A stretch of DNA of 64,000 nt from Prorocentrum cordatum. Taxonomy: Eukaryota; Sar; Dinophyceae; Prorocentrales; Prorocentraceae. This document shows positions 1 through 10,790 of the stretch, one piece after another (the first letter of the stretch is position 1; every line of letters begins with the position of its first letter). Below the pieces are notes generated by a model. It was given only the letters and a program-made list of their open reading frames with translations. It was not told the DNA's origin and did no database searches. The stretch spans positions 1 through 64,000 of the forward strand of contig CAUYUJ010022425.1 of the NCBI GenBank assembly GCA_963575745.1. Direction: 5' to 3'. Position numbers and translations under genes: made by a program.

Positions 1-11
1 CTCTCTACTCT

Positions 12-88
<77 letters not shown>

Positions 89-95
89 TCTCTCT
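1..95. repeat. (CT)n microsatellite
   Basis: Nearly pure CT dinucleotide repeat with a few interruptions. The open frame on its complement is only a GA-repeat artefact. Confidence 0.95.
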
Positions 96-828
96 TCTCT
101 TGTTTCCAGCAGCATGCGTAATCCTACATTACCGCGTGCCCCGCCTGGCGCGCGCCCCGCTCCTCGATCCTGCAAGCCCGACCCCCCTGGTCCTCCTCGT
201 GCTTCTTCGTTTCGTTGCTTCCCCCCTCGTCTTCCTACCACTAGAGTACATTCCCCCACAGTCCCCCCTACCACTACCCACCCCTCTCCCTCCCCCACAT
301 GATCATCCGTTTTTTCCGTTCCACTCCCACGTTCCCCCCTGAATCTTCACTGTCATTGCCCCCTCCCCAATCCCTCCCTTTCCCCCTGACGCCCGACATG
401 CCGGCGCGGGGGCGCAGGACAGAGATTGGGGGCCAGAGGCCCCCCCTCCCGCCCTGTCATTCCTCGGTGCCTAGGTAGTAGCTGCCGAATCTGTTCATGC
501 CGATCGAGTACAGGCTCCCTGCCCTACCCACGCGTTGCGAATCGCCGTCCTCGACCACCCCCACAGTCCTCCTTCCGTCGCCCATCGCCGTCATTCATCC
601 GTCACTCCTCCAGGCTCCTCCGTCACTCCGTCTTCCTCTGCCACTCCACCCTCCTCAATCGTCCTCCGTCGCGGTTCCGCCCTTTAGCCACTCTTCTGCC
701 CCCCCCCCATCCCTCGCCCGCGTCCCCCGCCGCCCCTCGCCGCCGCCATCGCCCGCCACCCCTCGCCGCCCTCCTACGTCACTGCCAACGATTGCCAGCA
801 TCCAGCATCATCGCCATGATCGCCAGGA
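96..828. other. pyrimidine-rich spacer, no gene recognised
   Basis: C/T-rich sequence of low complexity. A GC-rich patch near 390-470 breaks the tract and could be a tiny exon or old element fragment, but no protein-like reading stands out in either strand. Confidence 0.6.
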
Positions 829-1250
829 CTCGACCCCCATCATCATAACTATAAGTATATAAGCACCACCAACACCATTAGCAATGCGCAGCATTATCAC
901 CACCGCCAGAACCACAACCATTATCTGCGCCATTATTGTCCAGCACCACCTTTCCCTAGCATCATCATCATCAGCATCAGTATTTGCAGCCTTCATCGTC
1001 GCCATGGACATCACCACAATCACCATCACCATCACAGCCATCACCATCGCCACCACCAACGCCATCGCCAACATCAGCAGCAGCAACATCTCCACCAACC
1101 ACCGTCGTCACCATCATCGCCATCGGCACCGCCATCATCATCATGGTCTTCACCATCAACGGCAGCATCAGCAAACCATCATCATCAGCATCATCAGCCG
1201 CACCAGCCCTCCGCATACCTCTCACTCTCTCACTCTTGCCATCCTACTTC
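829..1250. repeat. CAT/CAC trinucleotide-type repeat tract
   Basis: Irregular runs of CAT, CAC, CCA and CATCAC. Several frames are open and translate to H/T/I/S-rich strings, which is expected of such repeats and not evidence of a gene. Confidence 0.85.
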
Positions 1251-1354
1251 ACCCGCCCCCTCCTCACGCCTCAACAATCCCCTTCCTGCTGTTTGCCCCC
1301 CCCCCCCCCCCCCACCCCTGGCCCGTCGTCGGCCGCGCCCGCCCCCTTGCCCAC

Positions 1355-1499
1355 CGAAGTGATGGGCCCGCGAGATCGAGGCATTGGAGTCGAGGATGTT
1401 GTCCTTGACGCGGCACAGCCATCTCTTGGTGATGCACAGGGGGGCGCCGACAAAGTGGTCGACCATGACCGCGGGCCCGAAGACGGCCCGCCCGCTGTA
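1355..1499 (-). CDS. candidate internal exon, unknown protein
   Basis: A 145-nt island of normal sequence complexity lies between poly-C (about 1300) and poly-G (about 1510) tracts. On the minus strand it reads as protein-like sequence containing YSGRAVFGPAVMVDHF and LCITKRWLCRVKDNILDSNA, with balanced residue use unlike the flanks. It starts after an AG (ATCCGAG, then TAC) preceded by a pyrimidine run and ends before a GT (CTTCG, then GTGGGC), so GT-AG splicing fits, with the first codon in phase 0. No family recognised. Neighbouring exons were not identified, although the island at 3650-3780 has the same strand and setting and could belong to the same gene. A decayed gene fragment is an alternative. 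Confidence 0.35.
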
Positions 1500-1659
1500 C
1501 TCGGATGGGGGGGGGGGGGGGGGGGGATGAGATGAGCAAAAGGGGGACATGACAGGATGTGAACAAGGAAGAACAAAAAAGAGGAGAAAACAGACTGACA
1601 CAGGAAACGGGAGGACCATTTCTAGAAGTAGTGAACTAATCGGAGCATGAACAAAGACA

Positions 1660-2181
1660 GCTGCAGTTGTAGCTTGTACTAGCTAGCAGTAGCAGAAGTA
1701 GTAACGTAGTAGTAGCAGAAGTAGCAACCAGGCAATAGTCGTGAATAATGTTGTTTAACAATGATACTACTAATCGTATGTAGTAGACATGGTCGTAGAA
1801 GTAGTAATGGTGATGGTAGCAGCAGTAGTACTAGAGGTAGAGTGGTAGGGGTAGTGGTGGTAGTGGTAGCGCGGTAGCAGTACCAGCAGTAGCAATAGTA
1901 ATATTGGTAGTAGTCGTGGTAGTATTAGTAGCGTTAGTAAGACGTAATAACAGCAGCAGTAGACGCAACAGCAGTAGTCGCCGTCGTAGTCGTAGTGGCC
2001 GTAGTAACAGCAACAGTAGTAGTAGTTGTAACCAGAGTAGTAAGAGTAGTAAACACAGTGAGAGCTGTAAGGAAAGTAAGAGTAGTGAGAATAGTACGAG
2101 TGGTAACACTAGCTCGCGTGATACGAGTAGTAAGGGGAACAATATCAGTAACAATAGTAGTAGCAGCAGCAGTAACAGTGC

Positions 2182-2217
<36 letters not shown>

Positions 2218-2480
2218 GAGGAGGAGTAGTAAACATATCATTAGCCAGCAGTAGTAGTAGTAGCAGTAGAAGTAGTAGTAGCAGTCTTAGTAATAGAATC
2301 AGTTGTAGCAGTAGTAGTAGTAGCACTAGTAGTAGCAGGAGTTAGGAGTAGCAGTAGTAGGTAGTCGCAGTAGTAGCAGTAGTACTAGTAGTAGTAGTAG
2401 TAGTAGTAGTAGTAGCAGCAGCAGTAGTAGTAGTACTAGCAGTAATAGTAGCACTGGTAGCAGTAGCAGTAAACAGTAAA
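1660..2480. repeat. (AGT)n / (AGC)n trinucleotide tract
   Basis: Imperfect AGT, AGC and GTAGTAGCA repeats over about 800 bases. Open frames on both strands (poly-S, poly-V, poly-L, poly-T) are repeat artefacts. Confidence 0.95.
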
Positions 2481-2533
2481 GCGTCGCAGCACCATCCCTG
2501 TTCTGACGAACTTGTGAGCAGAGCCCTCACGAG

Positions 2534-2634
2534 AATCTGCCCCAGCAGATTTCGGTTCCCGGCCGAGCGGGGCCGACGTACCATACAATTCTACCCCAGC
2601 AGATTTCGGTTCCCGGCCGCGCGGGGCCGGCGTG
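2534..2634. repeat. two-copy 54-bp tandem repeat
   Basis: CCCCAGCAGATTTCGGTTCC begins at 2540 and again at 2594, each followed by a nearly identical GGCCG-rich tail. The two copies differ at only a few positions in the shared block. Function unknown. Confidence 0.8.
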
Positions 2635-2780
2635 ATTGCAATATGTGTTTTACACACTCAATGCTGCGCTCTGCTATGCTCAATCGCGCTTCACACGTCG
2701 TTCCTTTTATTCGGCCCACCGCCTCCGAGGTCGGTCGGCGATTGCGACCTCCACAGCTGCGCTGTTCCGTCCAGAAGTAG

Positions 2781-3185
2781 AAGAAGAGACAACCTAGAAG
2801 TGGGGGCAGAAATATCAGCACAAGTGCAAGTATTTGTAGACGTAGAGGGTAGAGATCGACGCATACGTAGAAAGAGAATTATACGTATACGTATGGGTGT
2901 AAGCCGACGTAAACATAGCAGTACAAGTGGAAGTATAAGCATACGTAGAAATATAAGGAAGAAGCGAAGTAGGCGTATAGGAATGAGTATCAGTATAAGT
3001 ATACATGACTACCCGTAGACGTAGAAGCAAAAGTGTAGATAGAGGCCGAAGCTAACGTAACAGTAGGAGTAGACGTAGAAGCCTAAGTAAACTGATAAGT
3101 AAAAAAGCAAACGTAAAAGTGGCAGTATCCGTAGACGTCAACGTAGAAGTAGCATTAGCATTCATCGTAGTAGTAGTGGTAGTAA

Positions 3186-3217
<32 letters not shown>

Positions 3218-3218
3218 A

Positions 3219-3253
<35 letters not shown>

Positions 3254-3310
3254 ATAGTAATACTAGTACTAGTGACAGCAGCATCAGTAGTAGCAACACC
3301 GCACCCCAGT
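2781..3310. repeat. degenerate GTAGAC/ATACGTA repeat passing into (TAG)n
   Basis: Up to about 3140 the tract is made of GTAGACGTAGAAG-like and ATACGTA-like hexamers. From about 3165 it becomes almost pure TAG triplets. No protein-like frame was seen. Confidence 0.85.
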
Positions 3311-3645
3311 ATCAACACCCGTGCCAGCACAGTCTCCTCATCCTGCATCCCTGCTCTACTCCGCCCCTGTCCTCGTCATCCCTCTGTCATTCCCCATTCC
3401 CTCCTCCTCCTCACCCCCCTCCCTCCGACCCCGTCCCCCTCCCTCCGGCCACAGGAGGATAGTTGGATGATTTATCTATTCCCCTGGGTCCTTTTCCCAC
3501 CGCGTCTTCCTTCCTCAGCGTGGCCATCCATCTGCGCCCATCCCCATCCCTCAACCCTCCCCCTCCTCTGCCTTCTCTTCTCCTCCACGTGCGAATCAAT
3601 GCTCCCCCTATTCCCTCCCTTCTTCCCTTCCCCCACCCCCCCCAA
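3311..3645. other. pyrimidine-rich spacer
   Basis: C/T-rich tract with no recognisable gene. On the minus strand it is a polypurine region downstream of the exon-like island at 3650-3780, so it may be intron. Confidence 0.55.
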
Positions 3646-3649
3646 GCGG

Positions 3650-3780
3650 CAGCGGTCCCCCTCGGAGATGCGGATGCCGCCCCCGTCCTTGTCGCGGACT
3701 GCCAGCGACTGGCAGCAGCGGCTGCCGCGGGCATCCGCCGCGGGGCCCGCGGCGCCGCACAGGTCGCAGACCCCACTCCT
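3650..3780 (-). CDS. candidate internal exon with Cys-rich stretch
   Basis: A short GC-rich island between pyrimidine-rich and purine-rich tracts. The minus strand reads GVCDLCGAAGPAADARGSRC and, after a further stretch, VRDKDGGGIRISEGDRCRLG. A CxxC pair is followed by more cysteines. AG occurs just upstream (CTGAG before GAGTGGGG) and a G run with GTG lies at the other end, so splice-like borders exist but the exact sites are uncertain. It sits within a 562-aa open frame, most of which is low complexity; only this stretch looks protein-like. Family not recognised. Confidence 0.3.
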
Positions 3781-3789
3781 CAGGGCCGC

Positions 3790-4780
3790 GGGCCGTGAGG
3801 AGTGAGGAATGCTGGATTGAAGGAGCGGGCGGTGAGTGACGAGGAGAAGGCGACTGACAAGGGGCAGGGGACAAAAGGGCCAAGAGGAGTGGAATGAGAG
3901 GGAAGCGACAAGGAAGGGAGAGGGGAGGTCGAAGAAGAGGTGAGACAAGGAACCGCATGTCATGCTCCCTTCATTCCCTCCTCCACTGACTTCCCACTCC
4001 AGGTCCCCACTGCCGTCGCCCACTAAATTCCGAATCTCCCCTCTGACATCCCATCCCAGGCCCCAGGACCCCACTCTCCCGCTGCTCCCCCCCTCCTTCA
4101 TTTTCCCACCTTTCTCCTGCTTGACTCCTCCCCACTCCCTCGTTACCCCCATTCCATTTCCTCCCCCCCCAGGTGTCCCGGACGGCATTCCGCGGCATCC
4201 GCGCGGGCCCGCGGGCCCGCGCGGCCGCGGGCGCGGATGAGGGAGGGGAAAGGCTGCGGCGAAGGGGGGGGGGGGGGGGCGGGGAGGAAAGGTCCCTCTC
4301 TCTTCCTTCTCCTTCTCTTCCTCTTCCCCCCCCCCCCCCCCCCCCCTCCCCCCACTACCCCCCCTCCCCCTCCCCATCGTCCTCTTCCAGCCTTTCCCCA
4401 CTCGGCGGGGGGAACGGAATGGGGGGGAATGGGAACGAAAGTAGAGCAGAGGAATCGGCGCAGAGAAGGGAAAGGGAGAAATGGGGAGGAATGGGACGGC
4501 GAAGAAACGACGGGGAGAAACGGGAAGGAAAGGAATGGGGAGGAAAACTACCGTGGAAGAGGAAAGAAAGAGGAAGGTCTGAGCAGAGAGCAAAAGCAAG
4601 GGAGGGGCAGCGCCTCGCCAGCGCCGCCGTCGGCGGCGATGGCGCGGCGCCGCGCCGCGGCGAGCGCGCGGGGGGCCGCGCGCGCGAGCCACGCGCGAGC
4701 GGAGGAGGAGAGGAGTGCACGACAGGAGGGAGGTGAGGGGGTGGATGATACTGAGGGACGGCATGGTTCTCACAGAAACT
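3790..4780. other. alternating polypurine/polypyrimidine tracts with GC-rich patches
   Basis: Purine-rich to about 3960, pyrimidine-rich to 4170, then G/C homopolymers (C runs near 4330, G runs near 4270) and purine-rich sequence. GC-rich patches at about 4170-4240 and 4600-4700 could be very small exons, but no convincing frame was found. Long overlapping open frames here are compositional. Confidence 0.55.
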
Positions 4781-4786
4781 ACCCTG

Positions 4787-4877
4787 GGCCCCAGGAGCGC
4801 GAACCGAAACTTAGTTTTTGCCCAGGGGCAATAACCGAAACTGATCCTAGGCCCCAGGAACGCTAACCGAAACTCAC
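4787..4877. repeat. three-copy ~31-bp tandem repeat
   Basis: Three adjacent blocks share a GCCCCAGG-like start and an AACCGAAACT end, at about 4788, 4819 and 4850. The third is followed by a GGGGCCCAGG relic. Confidence 0.7.
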
Positions 4878-4974
4878 ACTGAGGGGCCCAGGCATCGATG
4901 AATGCGAGGAAAGGATGGCCAATCGATGAATGATTGGATGACTCGAAAGAGCGACTTCTGTCATACTCAACTCC

Positions 4975-5236
4975 ATGTGGAGGCGCGCGGTGGAGCTCGA
5001 CGTTGACCTCGCGGTTTTCCGCGTGCCCATGGCTGAGAATCTGGCCGATTTGCCTTCTCGGCGCGCCCGTGCGCGCCGCGCGGTGCTGCGGGCTGGCCGC
5101 GGGCGCAGCGCGCCGCAGGGGGGGCGACGAACTCCTGCCACGCATCGGCGCGGTGCGCACGCGCCCGTGGCTCGACGAAGAATTCTGGCACGCGGATGCC
5201 TGGGGCGCTCTCTCTGTGGCCCGCCTCTTCGGCTAA
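4975..5236 (+). pseudogene. retroelement RNase H C-terminal remnant
   Basis: The plus strand reads FRVPMAENLADLPSRR (about 5014-5062), which matches the usual end of a retroelement RNase H domain, where a VP...N.ADLPSR stretch closes the fold. After a G7 run near 5118-5124 the sensible reading moves to the next frame, giving RPWLDEEFWHADAWGALSVA before a stop at 5236. The reverse transcriptase domain expected upstream is absent; repeats occur instead, so the copy is 5' truncated. It lies just ahead of a tyrosine recombinase on the same strand, the RT-RNase H-recombinase order of DIRS-type elements. The frame change at a homopolymer could be mutation or an assembly error. Confidence 0.6.
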
Positions 5237-5429
5237 ACCGCGCGCCATGTCGCGCCCGGGTGCCATCTTGTGCGTCGGGGCGTCGCGATACTTAAGTTTG
5301 GGCGCGGCAAAGCGTTCGGCGCGCCGCCGCGCTTGTCATCCTAGGGCCCCGCGTTTTGTCGCAAGCGGAGTGCACGCGGCCAGTGCCTCAGGCGCGTCGC
5401 TCGCATTGTCAGGCGTGCCGCGCGGCATC

Positions 5430-6992
5430 ATGTCGTTATTCCTTGAATTGTGTTCCTTGCGCCCGACAGCGCCCAGGACGGCCGTCGCCTGGGCTGCTGA
5501 TTTCCTGGCTGAGAACGGCTTCGTACGAGCCTGCGAGCTCGCCAGTGCAGACGCCGCAGACCTGGAAGGTTGGCCGGTCACCGCGCAGGCCAATGTCGAA
5601 GTCCTGCACGAATTATTCAGAGCCGCGAAGATTGCTGCGCGCCGAGGCTCGGCTGCGCGAGGGTTTTTGGCGCGCGCGGCCCCCCCCCCCGCCGCGCGTG
5701 CGCCTCGCAGGCGCGCCCGTCGCCGTGGGCTCGGCAGTTGGAGGGCGCGCGCCCGCCCGCAGCCGGTCGCCGGCGAGACGCGCGGCGCCGAGCGCCCCGG
5801 GGTCGCCCCCTGGGCCGCCACAGGCGCGCGTCATCGGCCCCGCGCGCTTGCGCATGCCCGCGCGCCGTGGCTCGCGAGGCGCCCGCCCCGAGCGTCCTCG
5901 ACCAGCTGGGCGCGCCGGTCGCGCTGCCAATAACGCGCGGGCCCCGGGCGGCGCTCGCCGAGGCCGCTGCTCGCCTCCGCAGTCCGGCGGACGCGGCCCG
6001 CTGGCGGGAGGAGGAACGCGTTCGCGCTATGCTGCAACCATGCGCACGGTCGCTCCCAAGCGTGAGAAGCGGCCTCAAATGCTGGGAGGCCTACTGCATC
6101 AGAATGTTGAAATACCCGCGCATGCAGCTCCCGCCAGCCTGCGCGGACCTGGTCGCCTGGAGCGCCCTCTTTCGCTGCGGGGAGACGTACGCAAATTACT
6201 GCAGCTACGTTAAGATCGGCTGCCTCCTGACTGGGGTCTGCGTCGCCGTGTTCGACCGCCCCGAGGTCAGGCGCGCGCGCGCCGCCGTCCGGGCGCGGGC
6301 CGATTGGACTCCGCGCCCGCGCTTGTTCATCCGTAAGAGCGCGGTCGCCGCGCTGGTCGAGTTGGGCGCGCGCCGCCCCGAGTGGCTCCGCGCGTCGATG
6401 CTTTTCCTTTTCGCCTACACGTTCTTGTTGCGTGTTCCCAGCGAGGCGTTGCCGGCCGTGCGCGTGGCCGACGCCGGCGACGCGCCGCCCTTTCAAGCGG
6501 CGCTAGTGCTGGGCAAATCGGAGCTCACGCTGCTGCTGCGGCGGCGGAAGAACCGGCCGCAGGGCAGTCGCCTGTCGCGGAAGTGCTGGTGCTCATCGTG
6601 CCGCGCCACGTGCCCCGTGCACACCCTGGGCCCCTGGGTGGCGCGTTGCGGGCTGGGCCGCGGGCTCTTCGGAGGCATCTCGGCGGCTGCTGCGCTGCGG
6701 ACCCTGCGCGAGATGCTCGCTGCCCTCGGTGTCCAGGGGGCGAGCCTGTTTCGGTTGCATGACCTCCGCAGGGGCCACGCCAAGGACCTGCAGGAGGCTG
6801 GCGCGACGCTGGCCGAGATTCTCGCGGCCGGGGAGTGGCGGTCCTGCGCTTTCATGGCGTATCTCGACCGTGACGATCTGGAAAGGGACGCGGTCGTGGA
6901 GGCGGGGCCACGCGCCCTCCGCCCGCGCCGCGGCGCGCTGCTCGCGCCAGGCGCACATGCTGGAGTCGGATTCGGACGAGGGTGCCTGCTAG
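5430..6992 (+). pseudogene. tyrosine recombinase of a DIRS-like retroelement, frameshifted
   Basis: The strongest part reads as a tyrosine recombinase. An N-terminal SAM-like part has GLKCWEAYCIRMLKYP and a stretch ending YVKIGCLL (about 6060-6230). The catalytic set follows: Arg I in TFLLRVPSEALP (Arg codon 6431-6433), HDLRRGH giving HxxR (6758-6778), GEWRS, and a tyrosine in FMAYLD (6860-6862). A CWCSSCRATCPVH cysteine cluster precedes box II. The N-terminal piece (MSLFLELCSL... LEGWPVTAQ, frame 3) joins the core (frame 2) only across a C10 run near 5680-5690. The likely acidic tail (LESDSDEGAC, stop at 6990-6992) needs another shift near G-rich 6900-6912. The enzyme would integrate circular cDNA. 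With these shifts it is probably dead, unless the homopolymers are miscalled. Confidence 0.75.
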
Positions 6993-7146
6993 GCGCCGGC
7001 GGCCAGCGCCGCCACGTTTCGCTTCTGTGCGTGGGCGGGTGCGCGCGACGGCGCCCGTGCTCTGCCCCCGCGCGTTCGGCAGCGGGTGGGCGCGCGTTGC
7101 CGGCCCGTGTCGCCTGCGTGCCGTGTGGCATTGGGTCTGCACGCAG

Positions 7147-7291
7147 GCGTGGCGCGAGGCCGCCCAAGCGGCGGTGCGTCGGGCCTGGGCCCGTCGCAGC
7201 CGCCCGCGGGGGGCAGCCTCGCGCCGCGCCGCTCCCACCGACGGCGGCAGCAGGCGGGGTCGAGGCCCTGCGCGCGCGGCTCGATTTGTGG
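7147..7291. repeat. ~145-bp GC-rich direct repeat, copy 1
   Basis: Nearly identical to 7681-7825 (only a few differences; both end CGGCTCGATTTGT). It begins about 150 bases after the recombinase tail. Pairs of direct repeats at the ends of DIRS/Ngaro-type elements are known, so this may be half of a split direct repeat. Confidence 0.8.
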
Positions 7292-7440
7292 TAGGCCCAC
7301 GGCGGCAAGTCCGCTCGCAGACGCGGACGTTCACCGTTGTGGGCGGGCACAAATCGGCCACGGTTGCGCGTAGGTCGCGCGCGCGGCAGTGCGACGCGAC
7401 CGCGGCCTCGCTGCGCAGGCGCGGGCCATCGCGCCGTCGC

Positions 7441-7580
7441 GCGCCAGGGTTGCGCGTCGCGGGGGGGGGGTCGCTGCCCCGCGGCGCGTGCGCTTCGCAG
7501 GTGATTTGCTAGCGCCGGGGTTGCGTCGCCGCGGGGGGGGGTCGCTGCCCCCGCGGCGCGTGCGCTTCGCAGGCGATTTG
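7441..7580. repeat. two-copy ~70-bp tandem repeat with G8-G10 runs
   Basis: Each copy carries GGGTTGCG, a G run, TCGCTGCCC and GCGCGTGCGCTTCGCAGG, then GATTTGC. The pair sits between the two 145-bp direct repeats. Confidence 0.75.
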
Positions 7581-7680
7581 CATTTGGAGGAGGCGCCGCG
7601 CGCGCGCCCCGCGCGCGCGCGGCGGGTGCCTCCCTGGCGCGCGTTCTTTCTCCCACCCTCCGCCCTGTCTGCTGCGCGCA

Positions 7681-7825
7681 GGCGCGGCGCGAGGCCGCCC
7701 AAGCGGCGGTGCGTCGGGCCTGGGCCAGTCGCAGCCGCCCGCGGGGGGCGGCCTCGCGCCGCGCCGCTCCCACCGACGGCGGCAGCAGGCGGGGTCGAGG
7801 CCCTGCACGCGCGGCTCGATTTGTG
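7681..7825. repeat. ~145-bp GC-rich direct repeat, copy 2
   Basis: Second copy of 7147-7291. It abuts the 3' end of the minus-strand gag-like gene: after the last CCCH-like residues the gag reading runs straight into this repeat, so the gag gene is probably truncated here. Confidence 0.8.
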
Positions 7826-10340
7826 TGTTCTGTGCGAAGTCTCTGCACTGCGCCATGCGTGGGAAGTTGCACTTGTCGCCTCTGGCGCAGGTGCTGCGCT
7901 TGGCGAACTCGAAGCGAAATTGCTTCGATGCTGTCTTCTTGGGATTCGCAGGGGCTGAGACGCTGCGGCGAGAGTTGCCGCCAGCGGCCGATGCTCTGGA
8001 AGATCTGCTGCTCTTCCAATCCATGGAGAAGGTATGTAAAGCCTTGCAGCGCTCACCATTGCGACAGTTGCCTTTCTTCCAGGCAGCGCAGACATGTACC
8101 TGAGAACGAGTCTCCTGTTCATACCGTAACTTGTTTTGATTATTTTCCAGCTGTTTGAGCTCCAGTACGTCTAGGACGCGCTGTCGGGGCCAATCATAGG
8201 TACGATTCGGATCGCTGGTCTTCATGCGCTGGCATTCGTACATATCCTGTTTCACCTAGGCATGTCGTCGAATCTGCGTGCGAAACAGAGATTCCGAGAT
8301 CTTTGGGCCAGGTGCCTCTCGGCAATTCAACAGTGAAGCGTCCCAGTCAGTAATGAAACGTTGCAAATCTTCATCTCTCATCTTCAGTTCTTTGAGGCGC
8401 TCAAAATCATGCAGGTCGTCATCAACCCCTGTCACTTTGTAGGACTGTAGGATGTGCCAGTAGATCTGGCGTCGTTTGAGCATGCGCCCTGCTTTGTGCT
8501 CTCTGGTTTCGACGAGCCTGATCTGGTTGTGAGGGTAGCGGCGCACCGTCGGTAGTTGGTTCTGAGCGCACGGGAGACACGTGGCGTGTCTGTGCTGAAA
8601 CTGCCGCGGAGGCTGCTCCTGGTGGCGTACGTCGTTGTTGCCCTGCAGAAGCGCGCGGTGATTCAGCGGACGCTGCCGTCGGCCTGCGCAGGTCGGTTGC
8701 AGGCTGAAGGTGAAGTATGGTGTCGTTAGTGTGGTCAATCAACTGGTTTGTCCAGCTCGTCATATCTTCGTGTATCTGGTCCACTTTTTGGCGTGTGTAC
8801 TCATCAGTATCCCGAGAGCGTTGTGAATACCGATCAAGTCGTTCCTCGCAGGCTCGGAGACGGGCGTTGCGCGCCTCCAACTCACTGTCCAGACGTGCGA
8901 GGTGCTCCTCAACACGTACCTTCTCAGAATCTCTCTCACGAATGACCTGGGGGAGCTCAGACTGCGCGTGGTCCGCCGCGGCGAAATCGCAAACCGCGGG
9001 GGGGGGGAATCCAGCTGCGCAGTCTGGGCTCGCCCGACACGAAACTCTGCCAGGGCGCCCTGTACGCCAGGAAGACGCTGCTCGATTTCAGAGATCCGGT
9101 TAGCGAGTGGCTGCACGACAGCGCTGGTCGCATCAAGCCTTTGAGTGAAAACTCTCTCAGTATTTTGCAACGTGCCGATCAGGTTCGACGAGTTGGCGCG
9201 TGCTTCGGTGCGAAGCGTCGCCGTAGTGTGGCCCATGTGGGATCGAAGATCGTTGATCTGAGACTGAACGTCGCCAAAAGTCGGTGGCCTCGGCTGGTGG
9301 TGGTCGGTTGCGGAGCTGGCCGTGGATCTCGTCGTGGAGAATCCTGACTGCTGAAACGCCTGTGTCGCGTACGATCACAAGCTGTTGCTCCATCTGCGCG
9401 AGGTAGTTGCGCAGGTTCTCGACCGTCGCCGATCGTTCACCTGAGTGTGACATCTCACGGTCAACCTGATACTGCAGCTCACCTAGGATGCGGCGATCTT
9501 CAGCGATCCTGGAATCGATGATCACTAAGGCGCCGTCGAGGTCTTGGCGTAGAGAAGCAGCGTCGGCAGCGTTCGTCTGAACGCTCTGCATCAGTCCAGA
9601 GTACTGCCTGGACACGAAGGTTTCAACCTGGTCTCTGAGCTCAGCTATGTCGCCTGCAGCGGACGTTGCCGCCAGCAGGTCCTCTGAGATGGAGAGGTGG
9701 GGGGCGTCAGCTACCCTCTGCGCCCTCTCGCGAGGAGCGCATGGCCTCTGCGAGGCAGCACGCGGGCTCGACCTCTTCTCGTCGTATGGGCCTGTGGCCC
9801 CGCGACGGTTGCGCAAGGACGAGCTGCGGCTAGGGCCGTGCGTGTGGTGTCTGATGAGATGATACCTGGGGGTACTGCGTCTGCGGCTGCGCCGTCACTG
9901 GTCTACTGAGTTCCTCGAAGGTGGCAACGTGCTCCGCTACAGGAACGGTCGCAGGGCTGGTCATGCCAGTACCTGAGTTCCATCGGCGGTTAGCGCGAAA
10001 GCGCCCTGGAGCATCAGGACCAGCGGGGCTCGCGCCCGACGCAGTTGGGATTGCTCCCGACGGAGGAGGAGATGGAGGATCGAAGGTAGGCGTGTGAAAT
10101 TCTCTACTGCCTGCTCCTACTCCTTCCCCTGTCCCCCCGCGGGCGGCGCGGCGGTGAAGTTCAGCAGCTAGCCGCGCCTCGGGTCCGACGGAGCTGGGGG
10201 GGGGGGGGGGGGGTACCTGGGACACCTACACGGTCCACACTAAGGCTCTCCAACTCATCACCGAGCCGTCGCGCCGTCGGAGAGCTCGGACGCGAAGCCC
10301 CGATGGACCCCTTGCGGCGCATGCGCCGCTTGGGTTCCAT
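7826..10340 (-). pseudogene. gag-like retroelement protein with coiled coil and CCCH finger, broken
   Basis: A minus-strand gene can be followed from an ATG at 10340 (MEPKRRMRRKGSIGASRP) to about 7826, but only by changing frame repeatedly. The frame changes at the C15 run 10198-10212, again before 9816, near 9280, near the homopolymer at 9000 and near 8650, and a TAG interrupts the frame at 8256-8258. Order: proline-rich N-terminus; long helical coiled-coil-like region (about 9000-9700); a gag-like domain with RRQIYWHILQSYK and RFITDWDASLLNCRE (8310-8480); then VKQDMYECQR and a CX7CX5CX3H zinc finger (C..GNC..RC..H, 8041-8095) with a second degenerate finger near 7870-7920. The gag-domain similarity is to retroelement gag proteins I recall from dinoflagellates. 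Gag packages element RNA. No protease, integrase or RT follows. Some frame changes could be introns. Confidence 0.65.
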
Positions 10341-10790
10341 CGAGGCCGCGTGCGAAATCGCGACGCGGGGTTCGATGAACTGTGAGCTTTAAAGGGCTGA
10401 TAACCTGTGTATGGGGTTAGAGTACAAAGATACGCAACCCCTGATCCGCTGGTAGAGGAAAGGAGGGAAAAATGGGTATCTTTTCCTCCTGCACGATCAA
10501 AGGTCTGATCGATCTAATCCAATACCTGAGCCCAAACGGCCAGGCGCAGGAGAGGCGAGGATAAGGAGTATATATGAGGGTATTATACGGGTTCTATTCG
10601 CACATGGAAGGTCGGAGGCGGCGGCCTCCGAGGCCCAGGACGCGGAAACCGTTTAAAAACACATGGGAAATGAGCCCCGGTACCCCCGTGGAGGGTCGGG
10701 GGCAGCTGTTTTCGGGCCCCGCCCGTTCGGCCGGTTCACCCGCCAAGGCGCCCAGGTGGCTGCGACGCGTTGCCCGCTGGGCCCCCGCAG
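10341..10790. other. unique spacer upstream of the gag-like gene
   Basis: No gene seen. It holds GC-balanced unique sequence that could be the 5' leader or LTR remnant of the minus-strand gag element, but no terminal repeat pair was found to prove this. Confidence 0.5.

Noticed and set aside
1831-2345. Poly-L, poly-S and poly-V open frames
   Set aside because: Direct translation of AGT/AGC triplet repeats in several frames.
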